DNA from: Stentor roeselii
Lineage: Eukaryota; Ciliophora; Heterotrichea; Heterotrichida; Stentoridae
Assembly (NCBI GenBank): GCA_006503475.1
Contig: RSEH01000063.1
Location: forward strand, 115,584-179,583
Length of the DNA stretch: 64,000 nt
Direction: 5' to 3'
This document shows, one piece after another, positions 23,496 to 33,241 of the stretch. Position 1 is the stretch's first letter, and every line of letters starts with the position of its first letter. The position numbers were made by a program, and so were the translations under genes. The notes under the pieces are model-generated. The model saw nothing but the letters and a program-made list of their open reading frames with translations, had not been told where the DNA came from and did not search any database.

Positions 23496-24473
23496 TTAAT
23501 TCTTATTAAAATAAGGATGCATCAAATTGTTCTTCAGGTAATGATTCCTGGATTTGCTGTCATGACAATAGGCAGCCCAGAACCTACTTCCCTCAAATGA
23601 ATGCTTTTCCCTACTAATACTCCCAAGAGTTAATGTTTTAAAAGTATTTTCTTCATCTTCTGAAAATAGAAAGTCAATGAAATAATTATAAAATTCAATA
23701 TTTCTAGCATATTTGAAAAATTCATCAAAGTATGGTCTAGTAACATTGAACTTTTGATTGAATTCTTTAAATCGTGTATCACTTCTCGCAATTTCGATTA
23801 ATTTTTCTAATATTGGCTCTCTCTTATTAGTAATTTCAATGAACTTTAATTTACAATTATTGTTCATTTTAATCTTGTTGACATTATGCATGGGTTTTAT
23901 AATAAATTTTCTAACTGTTAAGCACATTCTCATTAATAGTTTCCTCAAATTATGTAAATTTAAGTTTCTATTAATTTTTTTTGTGCATTCAGTGATTATG
24001 TTTGAAACTCCTTTATTATTATGATGCATGATTTCTCTAGATGCTAATTCAATATCAGGATCAGAAGAGGATAAATCTGAGTCTTTTTTCATCATCTTTT
24101 CCATTTTTTTTTGTGAATTTTCATGATTTTGACTATATTCTTGTTCCAGGATTCTCTCGAAATCTTCATGCATAAAGTCATCATTCTTGAAACTTGCTTC
24201 AAAATTATAGAAAAAATTTGGTTTTAAGTCAATAAAACAATTTTCTGTGCATTCAGTGTTTCTTAATTTTTCTAGATCTTCTCGAAGATAACTATCTTCG
24301 ACAACATATTGTTGAGAAGCGTCGCAGCTGTTTGAATTATATTGTTCCTTATCTAGGTCACGGCTTGTAATATATGGCGATAATTCTAAGGAATGGCTTT
24401 CTATGAGTTTACCTGAGGGATCATCGACATCGATCCTGCTAAGGTTTGAGAAATCGAAGTTTTTACTTCGCAT
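23496..24473 (-). CDS. Hypothetical protein, Asn/Glu/Lys-rich
   Basis: 325 residues from ATG (MRSKNFDFSNLSRID). The first half is acidic and low-complexity. The second half (from about residue 165) has a more globular character, with helices and the sequences KPMHNVNKIKM, FNVTRPYFDEFFKYAR and SRFWAAYCHDSKS. No motif identifies a family. The start has an ATATAATG context. Stand-alone gene between the 49-residue ORF and the RING gene. Confidence 0.65.
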   Translation of the reverse strand: MRSKNFDFSNLSRIDVDDPSGKLIESHSLELSPYITSRDLDKEQYNSNSCDASQQYVVEDSYLREDLEKLRNTECTENCFIDLKPNFFYNFEASFKNDDFMHEDFERILEQEYSQNHENSQKKMEKMMKKDSDLSSSDPDIELASREIMHHNNKGVSNIITECTKKINRNLNLHNLRKLLMRMCLTVRKFIIKPMHNVNKIKMNNNCKLKFIEITNKREPILEKLIEIARSDTRFKEFNQKFNVTRPYFDEFFKYARNIEFYNYFIDFLFSEDEENTFKTLTLGSISREKHSFEGSRFWAAYCHDSKSRNHYLKNNLMHPYFNKN

Positions 24474-25212
24474 TATATAAGTGTCTACAATTCGAAGGCT
24501 TCTAAAGAAATCGAGTTGGAGAAAATGTCTAATTAATTGATTGAATAATTCATTAGTAAATATTTTTTGGTTTCTTTCACAAAATGTTTATTCACAGTTC
24601 TCGTTATTAAATAGTGCAAGATGACTGTATCATATTTAGACTACTTGGTGATAAAAGATTTAAGATTTTGTATACAAACTCTTGATCTTTTTGCTATCTA
24701 CACAATCATTTATATTATAGAATGAACTTTAAAAAATGAAAGATAGTTTATTTTGTTCAATACTTATATCCTTGAGACTAACGATGATAGTCTCCTGATT
24801 CAATAAGATTTCAATCTCTAATTACCTTATTGATGAGAAACTCATAGCAATCCTTTTTGACCAGAAATTTTTACCTATTCAAATCAGATGAAAAATTGCA
24901 TTATTAATATACCAATTTATTTAATTATAATCAATAGGCTAAAATCCTAATAAATATTCAATTTCATTTCCAACATAAGAATAATCTTTCCATACCCTTT
25001 ATCAATAAATTACTTTAAAAGCTTTTATATAACCTAAAAAAAAAAATGATTCACAAAGAAATTCTCCAAACCTCCTAAAAACCATAAAATCTAAAATCAT
25101 TAAAAATTCCAAAAAACCCCAAAAAACTCCTAAAAATTCAAAAATTCCAACCTTAAACCTAAACCTAAAACTCCAAAACAAAACCTCAAATATCCTTAAA
25201 CCTCAATATTAA
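24474..25212. other. Divergent intergenic region
   Basis: Separates the divergent starts at 24473 (-) and 25213 (+). The last ~180 bases before 25213 are almost G-free and A/C-rich. No gene seen. Confidence 0.6.
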
Positions 25213-26943
25213 ATGTTTAAAGGAAAGCTAAAACTCAACGAGCCAGACATCTCACTCCCATCAATTCAAAAAGGAAAGTCAACAGCGAACAGTCCAAAGC
25301 ACACAGTGAATCTTTCTCCGATCACAAACATGGTAGTCTCCCTGTCGCCTACTTTCCGAGACTCAGGCCAATCAAGGTCTCCGAACGAGTTCATAGTGAC
25401 AGGTCTTGAAGACGTGGTAAAGCAACGTTCAAAAGTACTTTCTAATCAGGCTTCAAAACTAAATCTACATCACAAGATCGCTACTCTAATCAAAGAAATA
25501 GAAGAGCGAGATGCTTATATTCGATCTCTTGAAACTGAATTTCGCTCAGAAAAAAATGAAGCAAATTCTAAAAAGAACAGAAATTCTGTAAAATCTCCAG
25601 TTATTCCTCAAATTATTGAAAGTCAAGAAGGAAATGAAATGGAAAAGAAAGAAGTAGCTGAGGACAAAATTGAAATTTTAAGTGAAATTGAAAAGAATAA
25701 TAATCGTGACTCGGAAATTATGAAATTGAGGAAAATTGTTGAGGATAATCAGAAACAAATTGTGAAATTGACGGGAGATAATAAAGATATCAAGAAAAAA
25801 ATCAAGGATTTCAATGAAGTTGTTGATAAGTCTAAGAAAATTCAAAGTGAAGTTGATGCTGTTAGAGCTTTTTGTAAAGAAGAAGTCAAAGCTGCTCAGA
25901 ATAAATTGAATGAGCTTGAAATTGAGTTGAATTCTCATGAAGCTGATATGCAGGAACTGACTGAGCTGCTCAAAAGGTCTGAAGAAAAGCGAAACTACAG
26001 CCAAGAATACAACTCTTACATGGAAAACAACAGTTCAAAGTTAAAAGACAAACTCGTCGAATTAAACACCGAAAAACAACGTCTAGAACAAGAGTTAAAA
26101 TCTCTTCAATCAGAGCTAATCGAAAAGCGAAGCTACTCCGAAGACCTGAAAAAAAAGTTAGAACAAGCAAAAGCTTACCTAGACTACGAAAAGATGAAAA
26201 ACTCGACATTAACCTACAACTACGAGTCAATGAAAGAAACCTTAAAAGCCAGCAACGAAAAAAACGAGTTACAGCGAATCAGGCATCGAACTGAAAAAGA
26301 AAAACTTCAAAAAAAACTAGACCTTCAAGGATCCGAAAAGAAACAAAAGAAAGAAACTCTAAAGCGCAAGGCAACTCTTCAAGAGCAAAACCACATGACA
26401 GAGATTTCAAAAGAAGAAACCGCCCGATGGCAGGCAAAATGCAACCAAATCGAAGAAGAACTGCAAAAAACTCATGAACACATCGAAAAGCTCAGTAGGA
26501 CTGAAATTTACTTGAAAAATCAACTTTTGACTAAAGATTTGATGATTTCGCAAATTGAAGCACTTATCAAAATGCATGAAGAAGAAACTCTTGACCCTCC
26601 TGATAATGTTGGACTTGCCAATGTTCAGTCAAGTAACATTGCAAAACTCGCAACAATGATAGAAGAAATTCGATATCAGTATAAAAAATCTGATGATAAA
26701 ATCAAATGTGTCTCTTGCTTTAAAACTCCTCAGGAATGCTTTCTTGCAATGCCTTGTGGACATATTTCTTGTCAGAATTGCAAGGCGGAATTTGAAATGA
26801 TCTGTCCTAATTGCTCTGGAAAGACCAAAGGACTGGTTAGAGCTTTAGTTGTTGAACAGATCATAGCGCATTTGAAGAGGGAAAGTGAAAATATTGAAAA
26901 AGCTAAGAAAATTTTAAGGGATCAGAGCTTGAATTCGGTGTAA
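25213..26943 (+). CDS. Coiled-coil RING finger protein (putative E3 ubiquitin ligase)
   Basis: 576 residues. After a ~70-residue Ser/Pro-rich start, residues ~75-480 are long Lys/Glu-rich coiled coil. A C-terminal RING-type finger lies at ~499-535, with CVSC, CFLAMPCGH, CQNC and CPNC. The PCGH core is typical of C3HC4 RINGs of the MGRN/IAP-like class. Probably a ubiquitin ligase that dimerises through the coiled coil. It is convergent with the MYB gene; the two stops are 32 nt apart, so 3' ends must overlap or nearly touch. Confidence 0.85.
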   Translation: MFKGKLKLNEPDISLPSIQKGKSTANSPKHTVNLSPITNMVVSLSPTFRDSGQSRSPNEFIVTGLEDVVKQRSKVLSNQASKLNLHHKIATLIKEIEERDAYIRSLETEFRSEKNEANSKKNRNSVKSPVIPQIIESQEGNEMEKKEVAEDKIEILSEIEKNNNRDSEIMKLRKIVEDNQKQIVKLTGDNKDIKKKIKDFNEVVDKSKKIQSEVDAVRAFCKEEVKAAQNKLNELEIELNSHEADMQELTELLKRSEEKRNYSQEYNSYMENNSSKLKDKLVELNTEKQRLEQELKSLQSELIEKRSYSEDLKKKLEQAKAYLDYEKMKNSTLTYNYESMKETLKASNEKNELQRIRHRTEKEKLQKKLDLQGSEKKQKKETLKRKATLQEQNHMTEISKEETARWQAKCNQIEEELQKTHEHIEKLSRTEIYLKNQLLTKDLMISQIEALIKMHEEETLDPPDNVGLANVQSSNIAKLATMIEEIRYQYKKSDDKIKCVSCFKTPQECFLAMPCGHISCQNCKAEFEMICPNCSGKTKGLVRALVVEQIIAHLKRESENIEKAKKILRDQSLNSV

Positions 26944-26975
26944 GTAGGTTTTAATTGAATTTAATGAGTCTACAT

Positions 26976-27968
26976 CTAAGAATAGTGAATATTCTTCGGC
27001 GACAAATAATGTTTAAAGTTGTTGGTAGGGCTGAAAGACGGGAATATAAACGAGTTGTTATGAGGACTCGGAACCTGGTTCATAAGTTCAATGCGATCAA
27101 GCTGATCAGTAGCAATAATCCTTTTAAACCCAGCAGGACTATGAGGAATCTCAAAAGACGACCCAGGTGAAGGATAAGTATCCCAATTCAAATTCACATC
27201 TTCCGGAAACTTAAAAATCGAGGTCTTCGAGCTCACAGCAGGTGCCGTGAAAGAAGAAATAAACAAACTCGGCGAAAAAGGTTCTAAAATCTTCAATTCC
27301 GCAGCTTTTGTCGGTGAAGGACAAACAATTTCCCCAGGTTTCCCTTTCATAGTAACAGGCTGAGACCTAGAAACTTTTTCACTTTCCTCTAAAATAATCT
27401 TCAAGTCATTATCCACTTCACTTCTCGAACTAAGTCGACTTGATCTTCTCCTGTTTTTTCATTACAAGTTCAGCCCATCAGTACATTTATTAATTTTTCT
27501 TTTACAGTTGTCTTCAATTTCTAGAATCTTCTTCGTCAACTCTGCATTTTGTATCACGTCTTGAACTGATAATGAAATTTGTTCACTTTTCGGACGGTTC
27601 TTGTTGTGCCATCTGATCTTTCGTCGGATTGTGCTGTAAAAATGGTTTTTGATTGAATTGTCTGTGCGACCTGGAAGGAGCTTTGCAATGTCGGACCATT
27701 GGTTGCCGCAGCGGATTTGGTACTCGAAGATTATCTTTTCTTCTGTGGGTGTCCAGTAGTTTTTTACTATTTCTGGATCTAAATGGTTGTGCCAACGTTC
27801 TCGGCATTGCTTTGCATTTCGTCCTCTGATATTATAACGAGTGATTAGCATTTTTGAGATTAAGGTCCACTCTTTGTTACCGAACTCTTCAACAAGACAC
27901 TTTATTGCATCGTCTTCCTGATTTTGAATTACCTCTAAGCCCCATGGTCGTCGATCATGATGTGCCAT
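26976..27968 (-). CDS. R2R3 MYB-type DNA-binding protein
   Basis: Two frames join by a 15-nt phase-2 intron to give about 325 residues. The N-terminal half has two MYB repeats: R2 with EWTLISKML, an inserted TRYNIRGR, then [17 protein letters not shown]3 with [36 protein letters not shown]. These match R2R3 MYB factors that bind DNA with both repeats. The C-terminal half, reached only through the intron, is Ser/Pro-rich ([17 protein letters not shown]) and could be a regulatory region. Nuclear transcription or cell-cycle factor by family. Confidence 0.9.
27451..27465 (-). other. 15-nt intron of the MYB gene
   Basis: Read on the minus strand: gtaatgaaaaaacag, phase 2, containing the in-frame TAA that otherwise ends the MYB domain. 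Splicing gives [10 protein letters not shown] and continues 146 codons. Confidence 0.88.
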
Positions 27969-29086
27969 TTTAATTTGTTTGGTGAATGTTTGTGAAGGAT
28001 TTAGTGGAGTTTAGAGATTGGCTTATGGATAGGAATTATGTGTTGAAGAGATTGGGAGTGAAATGATGAATTTTTAGGATTATTTGTTTGATTATGAAAC
28101 TTTTAGTAAAGATTGAGAAATTTATGAATTGTTTTAAAGTTTTCATTATTCTTGATGTGGTAAGAATTTTCTAAATTTTTTTTTTCGATGGGTGTAAATA
28201 TTAAATATGTTATGAGAGATTGGAATATTTAAGGAATTGAGTATAAGATATTTTGAGTTTGATTTGGGTATTTTCAAGTTCTTAATAAACTGGATAAAGA
28301 AAAATTTAATAGTTAGAGAAAAATTTTTTATTAAATAGAATTGGTTTAAATCTAGTGAGTTTAAAGTTATTTTGATTTTTAATTCGGAAATAAATCAGGG
28401 AGTCGTATATCATTTTAGACTTAAAATATTAACTATCAAACAAAAATTTTTATACTATAAATAAGAATATTAAAATCTAAATTATTTCCTCAAGAGATAA
28501 TGTCCTATTAAACAACTAAAAATTGACCATAAGAATAAGTTAGCCTCTTGTTTATCCCTTAAGATGAATCGTATATTTAAATATATAATTGACCAATAAA
28601 AGAATTAAAGCCAATCATACAATTAATACTTAAATAAAATGAGCTTTTTTATCTACTGTTATTTAAGTTTTAGATTATCAACAGCAGCAGTAAGTTACCA
28701 GGAGTAAATTTCACCGTAAAATATTTTATAATCTATGACTCAATAACTAATTCTATCTGATTCACCTAATATCACTTCCAGAAGCATCTCTATATTCAGT
28801 CCAATTCTTAATCAAATTTGCATTCCATAGTAACCTATTAATAATTTTCACCTAAACTTTAACCTAATCTCATAATCCCATTCCACCTGAAAGATGCCAG
28901 AATATCATCAACTTCATAATCTCTCAAAAAACTCAAATTCTCCTAAAACAATAAAACAACCTTCTCCCTTCAATCAACTCCAAAACCCTTCCTCACTCCC
29001 AAAATCAAAAATCAAAAAAATCCACCGACAATAACCCTTTAAAAAGATTCACAAATTTCCGATTCAATCTTAAAAATCCTATTCTA
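27969..29086. other. Divergent intergenic region
   Basis: Lies between the MYB start (-) and the BCAS3-like start (+). The MYB side is T/G-rich on the + strand (A/C-rich on its own coding strand); the last ~200 bases before 29087 are A/C-rich. No gene or RNA recognised in between. Confidence 0.6.
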
Positions 29087-30244
29087 ATGGAATACTTCTC
29101 AACAGTTCTAAACTACGCAGTTTCCAAGATATCGCCAGACCGACGAGACCCAGTCCACGACAAAATCACGACCTTCCACTTTTTCACTCTTCCCTTCAAG
29201 TCAAAAATCAAAAAGTGTCTTTCAGTAGGTTTCGAAAGAGGTTTCGAGGTATGGAGCTTGGAAGACACGCGCCACCCGAGCCAGCTTCTTTCAATCCGGA
29301 ATTCCGGAGTCAAAAGCCTCGTCTTTCACGAGGCCGAGGCAGACCCGAGCCTTCTGTTGCTTTCTCTTTACGCGACTCTTGACTTTCCAATATCAAGTTT
29401 CCAGGTTTTTTCAATGAAATCATGTAAAACAACTCGAACAGTGACAATTGAAGAAGATATTGAAAGTTTAGCCTCTAAGGGAAAATATATTTTTATATCA
29501 ACAGTCGCGAATTCTATACAAATTTTCAACAAATATGAGAAAACTTGTGTTATTTCCCCGGTAGTCTCCAGGCCTGAACTATTTCAACCTGTTTTTGGAG
29601 TAAGTGACACGATTTTAGCTTATACTTTAACTGAAAGACCTGCAAGAATAAGTGGAATTTCTGAGAGTTTATTTAATTTTGCGAATAATTCCCTTGAAGC
29701 TATAATTGGACAGACGATTAATGCGAAAATTGCTGTTCATTTTCAAGTTTGTATTGTAGAGTTAGAGAGTCAAAGCAAGTTGCAGAGCTTTCAAGCCTTT
29801 GAAGTCCCTGTGAACTTTATCGCTTTTAATGAAACAGGGGATATGATGTTTTTAAGTCCTGAGAACGGTCAAAGTTTTCATATTTACAGAAGAGAAGATC
29901 TATTTCGCCTGGTTTTCAGTCTTTATCGAGGCTTATCCCTGGCAAGCACGATTGACGTTTCATTCAGTCCAAGTACTTCAGAAGTGACAGTAACTTCTAA
30001 CAAAGGAACCTGCCACATTTTCTCCTTGACTCCATCAAAATCACTGTCTTACAAACAAGGCGCGAAAAGTCGCCTTCGTCTAAACGCGCTTGGAAGTCAT
30101 TACTTATCAAGCACTGAGTGCCTGGTCCTAACGAAAACTGGAGAAATTCTTTCAATTCAAGACTCAAACGTCGATCATCTTTTCTCAGTCACGCGGCAAG
30201 TTGACTTCAAATGTAAAACAATGCAAGAGGACTGGTCCCTGTAA
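29087..30244 (+). CDS. BCAS3-like WD40-propeller protein
   Basis: 385 residues. The pattern matches the N-terminal propeller of BCAS3: SVGFERGFEVWSL, a GVKSLVFH strand, IESLASKGKYIFIST, then VPVNFIAFNETGDMMF, SFHIYR, FSLYRGLSLASTIDVSFSP and GTCHIFSL. BCAS3 proteins bind phosphoinositides at autophagic membranes with PHAF1. This copy is much shorter than animal BCAS3 and lacks the long C-terminal region. It is convergent with the next gene, with only 4 nt between the stop codons. Family assignment is by pattern, moderately sure. Confidence 0.75.
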   Translation: MEYFSTVLNYAVSKISPDRRDPVHDKITTFHFFTLPFKSKIKKCLSVGFERGFEVWSLEDTRHPSQLLSIRNSGVKSLVFHEAEADPSLLLLSLYATLDFPISSFQVFSMKSCKTTRTVTIEEDIESLASKGKYIFISTVANSIQIFNKYEKTCVISPVVSRPELFQPVFGVSDTILAYTLTERPARISGISESLFNFANNSLEAIIGQTINAKIAVHFQVCIVELESQSKLQSFQAFEVPVNFIAFNETGDMMFLSPENGQSFHIYRREDLFRLVFSLYRGLSLASTIDVSFSPSTSEVTVTSNKGTCHIFSLTPSKSLSYKQGAKSRLRLNALGSHYLSSTECLVLTKTGEILSIQDSNVDHLFSVTRQVDFKCKTMQEDWSL

Positions 30245-30248
30245 AATA

Positions 30249-31244
30249 TTAGTTAACTTTAGTACATCTAAGGCAAATGTAAAACTCGCAGGAACTACAG
30301 CTGAAGGCACCTCCACCTAAGAAACTTTCATGACACTTTTCGCATCGAAATTCACATCGTTTGTACTTTTCTTCTATTTGAGCACATAAGTCATGTGCCC
30401 AGATCATTGAATGGCTTTGAGGACATTTAACTGATGGCTTGCTGGATAAGATCTGCTCGCAGAGGTAGCAGATGTCGAATAAACAGGAGTAACAGTGCAG
30501 ACCTGTACCGTCTGGGAAAAGGTTGCAGGTCCTGCAAGAGTATTGAGAGTTTAGGAATTTCTTTTGATAGTAGGCGTTCAGATTAGTAGACCTTCTCAGC
30601 CGATGCGATCTAAAACACATCAACTCTTCTTTTTCCGCCAAGATCGAATTACTAAAAGACTCTTGACAAGTTTGACACACCGAAACCGAGCACTCTTGAC
30701 AAGTCCACCCTTTAATAATTTCATTTTTACAAAAGCAACACCTAATCTTTTCAAATACATTCACATAACTCATCAAATGACCCTTTTCACAAGAAGGTGA
30801 GACTGAAAAGTTCTTGACATTATCCGAAATAACTTCCCACAACTCAACAGACGACATTCCTTTCTCACGTAGTTCATTAACCCCATTTTTCGAAATAAGC
30901 TTCAAATTCGAGTTGATCACAACAAGGTTAAAAGTGTTTTCTAATTGGAAATAATGAGCAAGTTTTACCCGGTGCTCAATATTCTTGTAAGGAACAGACG
31001 GCCAGGGCATTTCCTCGGAATAAGCCTCGAAAGACTCTTCATCGCGGTCAAAACTCACAAAAATTATTTGAAGTTGTTTGCTGCCAGAGTTTAGTGACTT
31101 GTAAGCCGAGATCAGTTTTGGAAGAAAGTTTCGAGCGGGGGGCGCCCAGTGAGCTGCGAAGTAAAAACCTATGAATTTGTACTCTTGGCATATTGTTGAG
31201 AGAGTTGAAGGCTTGCAGGATAAGTCTAGGGTTAAAAGATCCAT
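30249..31244 (-). CDS. Nucleoredoxin-like protein lacking active-site cysteines, with C1-like zinc fingers
   Basis: 331 residues. Residues ~1-140 form a thioredoxin/tryparedoxin-like fold (FIGFYFAAHW, LQIIFVSFDRDEESF, PWPSVPY). Where nucleoredoxins have WCPPC this protein has W33-A34-P35-P36-A37, so both redox Cys are Ala. Residues ~165-331 hold three Cys/His-rich blocks (CCFCKNEIIKGWTCQEC, CRTCNLFPDGTGLHCYSC, CEKCHESFLGGGAFSCSSC) like C1/DC1 zinc fingers, which also follow thioredoxin domains in plant nucleoredoxins. It cannot carry out thiol-disulfide exchange by the usual mechanism and may act as a binding module. Confidence 0.85.
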   Translation of the reverse strand: MDLLTLDLSCKPSTLSTICQEYKFIGFYFAAHWAPPARNFLPKLISAYKSLNSGSKQLQIIFVSFDRDEESFEAYSEEMPWPSVPYKNIEHRVKLAHYFQLENTFNLVVINSNLKLISKNGVNELREKGMSSVELWEVISDNVKNFSVSPSCEKGHLMSYVNVFEKIRCCFCKNEIIKGWTCQECSVSVCQTCQESFSNSILAEKEELMCFRSHRLRRSTNLNAYYQKKFLNSQYSCRTCNLFPDGTGLHCYSCLFDICYLCEQILSSKPSVKCPQSHSMIWAHDLCAQIEEKYKRCEFRCEKCHESFLGGGAFSCSSCEFYICLRCTKVN

Positions 31245-31512
31245 GCTTATATATCAGAATGGTTTCAAAGTAAAAGAATATGACTAAAAATTATAGACCT
31301 TTTGAAAATTCAGCTTGATTTTACTAGAAAGTGATGAAACCATTATTTCTTCAAAGCCTTAAAGAATAAATATAAAGAGTTTATAATACTCAACTTAAAT
31401 TTACTATAATTAACCCTTTCAAAACACGAAAACTTCTCAGTTAAAACTTCAAGACTAAATAACCATCTCTCATTCAACCCAAAATAATCTTTAAATCCAA
31501 GCAGTTATAAAA

Positions 31513-33222
31513 ATGTCAGAAGAAGACGGAGCATATGTAGTAGAAGAAGTCAACTTAACCGATTCCGAAAACGACGACTTCGAGTACCAAAGCGTAGCTC
31601 TAGACACTGAAGAAGTCGCAGAAGGCGACGAGGACTACGAAGCGATGGTTCAAGCAACAAAGGGGCGGGCAGAAGGTCCAAAGGCTCCAGTGGAGGTCCT
31701 TGAAAGCAAGTTCACGATTCGTCATGAAAGCACTGACGACTTCGTGCGAAACTTCTTAGTGCGACTTGGAATGACGAAGACTTTAGAAGCCTTTCAATCC
31801 GAGTGGTACGAGTTGAAAGCTAAAGGAAAATTAAAAGAAGAAGACGTGGCACCTGTGCCTGACGTGTACCTAAAAAATCAAAGTCTTCGTGAACAGGTCA
31901 GCACCATGAGAAGTGAACTAGAAAAAGCTTATTACGACGCTGAAAAAGCAATGTCCACCTGGGATAAGTTAAGAAAAGAAAAAGACTTTCACAGAATGCA
32001 TCATAATCGTGTACAACAAGAAAAACAGAAACTTATCGCTGATATTGATAAACTGAGAAAAGGTAATGAGCAGTATGAAGCTAAATACAAGGAACTAGCT
32101 TCTAAATACGAAGCAGCAATGAAAGAAAAAATGCTCATGAAACTTGAAAGGGATCGACTCAAGGGTCGAGTTGATACTTTAGAAAAAAGTCTCTCACAGA
32201 CTAATCAAGAGTCACTTCCACAAGACACCAAAAAGAGCTTAATGGAAAAATCTAAAACAAAGAAAGAAGAAACTCCTTGGCCTAGTGAAAACAGACAAAA
32301 TCCTTATTTAGCTGCTACTGGAATTGAACCTACTCATGCAGAGTCTTTCATGCTCAGTCGGACTTATAAAGGACATCAACTCGCTATTTCAGGACTTGGA
32401 CTTCATAGCAGGAAACCTATTCTTGCTACTGTCTCTGATGATCATACTTGGAAAATGTGGAGCCTTACAAATGGAGAACTTATCATGTCAGGTGAAGGAC
32501 ATACTGACTGGGTTTCGTCAGTTTGCTTTCATCCTAAAGGCACTGTTATTGCTACTGCCTCTGGAGATCAGACTGTTAAGATTTGGGACTTTGTAAATGC
32601 GAGGTGCACTAATACTTTTACTCAACATACACAAGCTGTTTGGAATGTCGATTTTCATGATTCTGGAGATTTCTTAGCTAGTTGTTCTATGGATCATTCC
32701 ATTAGACTTTGGGATATGCCTACACAGAAATGTAGGCAAAGCTATAGAGGACATGTTGATTCGGTTAATCATTGCAAGTTTCAACCGTATAGTAATTTCT
32801 TGGCTTCTGCTTCTGGTGATAAGACTGTTTCTGTTTGGGATATGAGGACAGCGCAATGCGTGCAGACATACTACGGCCACTTGAACTGCGTCAATCACGT
32901 GGCCTTCAACATGAAAGGCGACTCAATCTCATCTTGCGACAGCGACGGCGTCGTCAAGATCTGGGACGCTAGAATGGTTAGGGAAAGGACACAGTTCGAC
33001 ACAGGCGACCATCCCGCCAATGCTTCAGTCTTCGATAAAAGCGGTGTGATGCTAGTTGTTGCAAGTGAAGATGCAAGCATCTATGTTTTTAATTTAGAAT
33101 CAAGGGAACAGGTGCATGTATTGAGAGGACATGAGCAAGGAGTGCAAGATGTGCTTTTTGATCCCACTGGAAAGTTTTTGGTGTCTGCAAGTTCTGACGC
33201 CACGTTCCGTGTTTGGCAATAA
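31513..33222 (+). CDS. SPAG16: SPAG16/PF20, axonemal central-pair WD-repeat protein
   Basis: 569 residues. An acidic N-terminus is followed by the conserved block DDFVRNFLVRLGM...EAFQSEWYELKAKG, then coiled coil with DFHRMHHNRVQQEKQKLI and KYEAAMKEKMLMKLERDR, characteristic of PF20/SPAG16. Seven WD40 repeats follow (~275-569; VKIWDF, IRLWDM, VSVWDM, VKIWDA, FRVWQ). PF20 sits on the bridge between the two central-pair microtubules and is needed for ciliary motility. Synonymous codon choice changes abruptly near 32850, from T-ending to C/G-ending codons, within the WD repeats. The stop is 19 nt from the convergent LRR gene. Confidence 0.95.
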   Translation: MSEEDGAYVVEEVNLTDSENDDFEYQSVALDTEEVAEGDEDYEAMVQATKGRAEGPKAPVEVLESKFTIRHESTDDFVRNFLVRLGMTKTLEAFQSEWYELKAKGKLKEEDVAPVPDVYLKNQSLREQVSTMRSELEKAYYDAEKAMSTWDKLRKEKDFHRMHHNRVQQEKQKLIADIDKLRKGNEQYEAKYKELASKYEAAMKEKMLMKLERDRLKGRVDTLEKSLSQTNQESLPQDTKKSLMEKSKTKKEETPWPSENRQNPYLAATGIEPTHAESFMLSRTYKGHQLAISGLGLHSRKPILATVSDDHTWKMWSLTNGELIMSGEGHTDWVSSVCFHPKGTVIATASGDQTVKIWDFVNARCTNTFTQHTQAVWNVDFHDSGDFLASCSMDHSIRLWDMPTQKCRQSYRGHVDSVNHCKFQPYSNFLASASGDKTVSVWDMRTAQCVQTYYGHLNCVNHVAFNMKGDSISSCDSDGVVKIWDARMVRERTQFDTGDHPANASVFDKSGVMLVVASEDASIYVFNLESREQVHVLRGHEQGVQDVLFDPTGKFLVSASSDATFRVWQ

Positions 33223-33241
33223 TAAATAGAATAATAGTTAT

